A DNA stretch of 5,740 nucleotides, from assembly GCA_002360325.1 (NCBI GenBank), contig DEQG01000072.1, positions 14,399 through 20,138 on the forward strand, in the 5' to 3' direction. Positions within the stretch are counted from its first letter, which is position 1; every line of letters begins with the position of its first letter. This document shows, piece by piece, positions 4,627 through 5,740 of the stretch. The notes below the pieces were generated by a model. That model did no database searches. It saw only the letters and a program-made list of their open reading frames with translations, and had not been told where the DNA came from. Origin of the DNA: Salinicoccus sp. UBA3372. GTDB taxonomy: Bacteria; Bacillota; Bacilli; Staphylococcales; Salinicoccaceae. Made by a program: the position numbers and the translations under genes.

Positions 4627-5658
4627 ATGATTAAACCACAAAGATTATATGAAGGCGATACTGTAGCAATCGTGTCACTGTCCAGCGGACTCGCCGGTGA
4701 GCCGGACATCCGCTGGCGCGCAGAACAGGGTCTCAGACACATCGAAGAGACTTTCAACCTGGAAGTCAAAGTGATGCCGAATGCATTGAAGGGGATTGAC
4801 TATCTTTATAATCATCCCGAAAAACGGGCTGAAGATTTAAATGATGCTCTGAAAGATCCCGAGGTCAAAGCGATCATCTGTGCAATCGGCGGTAAGGAAA
4901 GCATCCGGATGCTGCCTTACGTCGATTTTGAAGCGCTGAAAAATAACCCGAAGATTTTTACGGGCTATTCCGACACAACTTCAAATCACCTCATGTTCTA
5001 CAATAACGGTATCTCCACGAGTTACGGCCCTGCCCTCCTCACGGACTTTGCCGAAAACATAGAGATGGATGAGTATACAGTCGAGTCGATCAGGAAGACA
5101 TGGTTCAGCACCGAACCCATCGGGGAAATAAAGCCCGCAGCGAAACTGCGCGAGTTCGGACTGCAGTGGGATATTGAAAATAAAGATAAAAGACGTCCGT
5201 TGATTGAAAATGCCGGTTATGAAAGTATTAACGCTTCCGGTGTCGTGGAAGGCCATCTGATCGGCGGATGCTTTGAAGTCATCAATAACATCAGAGGTAC
5301 CGGGTTATTCCCGGCCCTGGATCAGTTTGATGGCGGGATTTTATTTTTCGAGAATGCTGAAAATAATATAGATCCATTATTCCTGAAAGATAATTTAAGA
5401 TCCTTATCGATGATGGGCATCTTTGACAGAATCAACGGTGTCATCATCGGCCGTCCTGAATCAGGAGTATATTATGAAGAATATAAGGAAGTATGGCGGG
5501 ATATATTAAAAGAAGCAGGAAGAGAAGATCTGCCAGTCCTCTATAACTTGAGCTTCGGCCACAATGAACCGAAGTTCATCGTACCATACGGACTGCAGGC
5601 AAAAGTCGACACCAAAAACCTGACTTTCGAGATTTTGGAAAGTGCCGTTACAGAATAA
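4627..5658 (+). CDS. S66-family serine peptidase (LD-carboxypeptidase / MccF-like)
   Basis: This is a cytosolic serine carboxypeptidase of family S66, which includes LdcA, removing D-Ala from muropeptide tetrapeptides in cell-wall recycling, and MccF, which inactivates microcin C7-type peptide nucleotides. The probable triad is visible: nucleophile Ser115 in GYSD (113-116), Glu242 in FFENAE, and His312 in FGHNEPKF. CAIGGKESIRMLPYVD (85-100) is the conserved segment before the nucleophile, and VEGHLIGGC (207-215) is typical of the C-terminal domain. At 343 residues it is longer than LdcA (about 300) and fits the MccF-like branch, as does the Trp181-containing loop LQWDIENKDKRRP. The ATG has GGGGG 7 nt upstream. 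There is no signal peptide. A role in muropeptide recycling or in resistance to a peptide-nucleotide antibiotic cannot be separated from sequence. It may be co-transcribed with the membrane gene 42 nt upstream. Confidence 0.9.
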   Translation: MIKPQRLYEGDTVAIVSLSSGLAGEPDIRWRAEQGLRHIEETFNLEVKVMPNALKGIDYLYNHPEKRAEDLNDALKDPEVKAIICAIGGKESIRMLPYVDFEALKNNPKIFTGYSDTTSNHLMFYNNGISTSYGPALLTDFAENIEMDEYTVESIRKTWFSTEPIGEIKPAAKLREFGLQWDIENKDKRRPLIENAGYESINASGVVEGHLIGGCFEVINNIRGTGLFPALDQFDGGILFFENAENNIDPLFLKDNLRSLSMMGIFDRINGVIIGRPESGVYYEEYKEVWRDILKEAGREDLPVLYNLSFGHNEPKFIVPYGLQAKVDTKNLTFEILESAVTE

Positions 5659-5694
5659 AAAAGATTGGTAAATATTATTACTTATTCACCAGTC
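5657..5694 (-). terminator. Terminator for a convergent minus-strand gene beyond the window
   Basis: Arms 5663-5674 and 5683-5694 pair over 12 positions with one A-C mismatch and one G-T pair around an 8-nt loop. On the minus strand TTTTTT follows (complement of 5657-5662), giving a classic terminator. The plus strand has no T run after it. It overlaps the last bases of the S66 stop codon and implies a minus-strand gene to the right of the window. Confidence 0.65.
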
Positions 5695-5699
5695 TCACT

Positions 5700-5738
5700 G
5701 TGTCCCGACATCGTTTCTGCGCCATGTCGGGAGAACAC
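5700..5738. repeat. Long perfect hairpin, possible intergenic repeat unit
   Basis: TCCCGACAT (5703-5711) and ATGTCGGGA (5724-5732) are perfect 9-bp arms around a 12-nt loop. GTG (5700-5702) and CAC (5736-5738) extend the stem across a 3-nt bulge. There is no T run within the window on either side. It could act as a plus-strand terminator or transcript stabiliser for the S66 gene, or be one copy of a dispersed intergenic element. The window edge limits the view. Confidence 0.55.
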
Positions 5739-5740
5739 CT

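Noticed and set aside
4581..5256. Minus-strand frames of 62 and 91 codons
   Set aside because: They are antisense to the S66 peptidase gene, whose catalytic motifs establish the plus-strand frame.

Overview
The window looks like chromosomal DNA of a low-GC Gram-positive bacterium (Bacillota). I favour a member of the Staphylococcaceae such as Salinicoccus or Jeotgalicoccus. The reasons are strong AAGGAGG-type ribosome binding sites, a TTG start, tight intergenic spaces with intrinsic terminators, a Bacillus Des-type lipid desaturase and M20D and S66 peptidase families. The genus is inference. No mobile element, CRISPR array, rRNA or tRNA was seen.

Left block, minus strand (1-2735). A C-terminal remnant of a PatB/MalY-type aminotransferase or C-S lyase (2508-2735) lies 24 nt upstream of an intact M20D amidohydrolase (1203-2483). 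Downstream is an acyl-lipid desaturase (64-1092) with its own likely promoter, an upstream perfect inverted repeat and a good terminator (5-46). The desaturase probably tunes membrane fluidity. The amidohydrolase probably deacylates an N-acyl amino acid or N-acyl cysteine conjugate, and the remnant hints that its product once went to a neighbouring C-S lyase.

Middle block (2736-3730). This holds very small genes. A plus-strand 23-residue hydrophobic peptide (2840-2911) has a perfect AGGAGG site and a structured leader. It converges on a minus-strand cluster of a 137-residue two-helix membrane protein (3299-3712), a TTG-started 37-residue charged protein (3143-3256) and a 31-residue membrane peptide with a basic tail (2957-3052). 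Both sides share one bidirectional terminator (2916-2945). None of these four products is recognised. This is the part of the window most likely to be undescribed.

Right block, plus strand (3731-5740). A divergent intergenic region with palindromes and candidate promoters leads into a five-helix membrane protein (3928-4584, perhaps YIP1-like). An S66 peptidase of the LD-carboxypeptidase/MccF family (4627-5658) follows 42 nt later. After it come a terminator that works for the minus strand, implying a convergent gene beyond the window, and a long perfect hairpin that may be an intergenic repeat unit.
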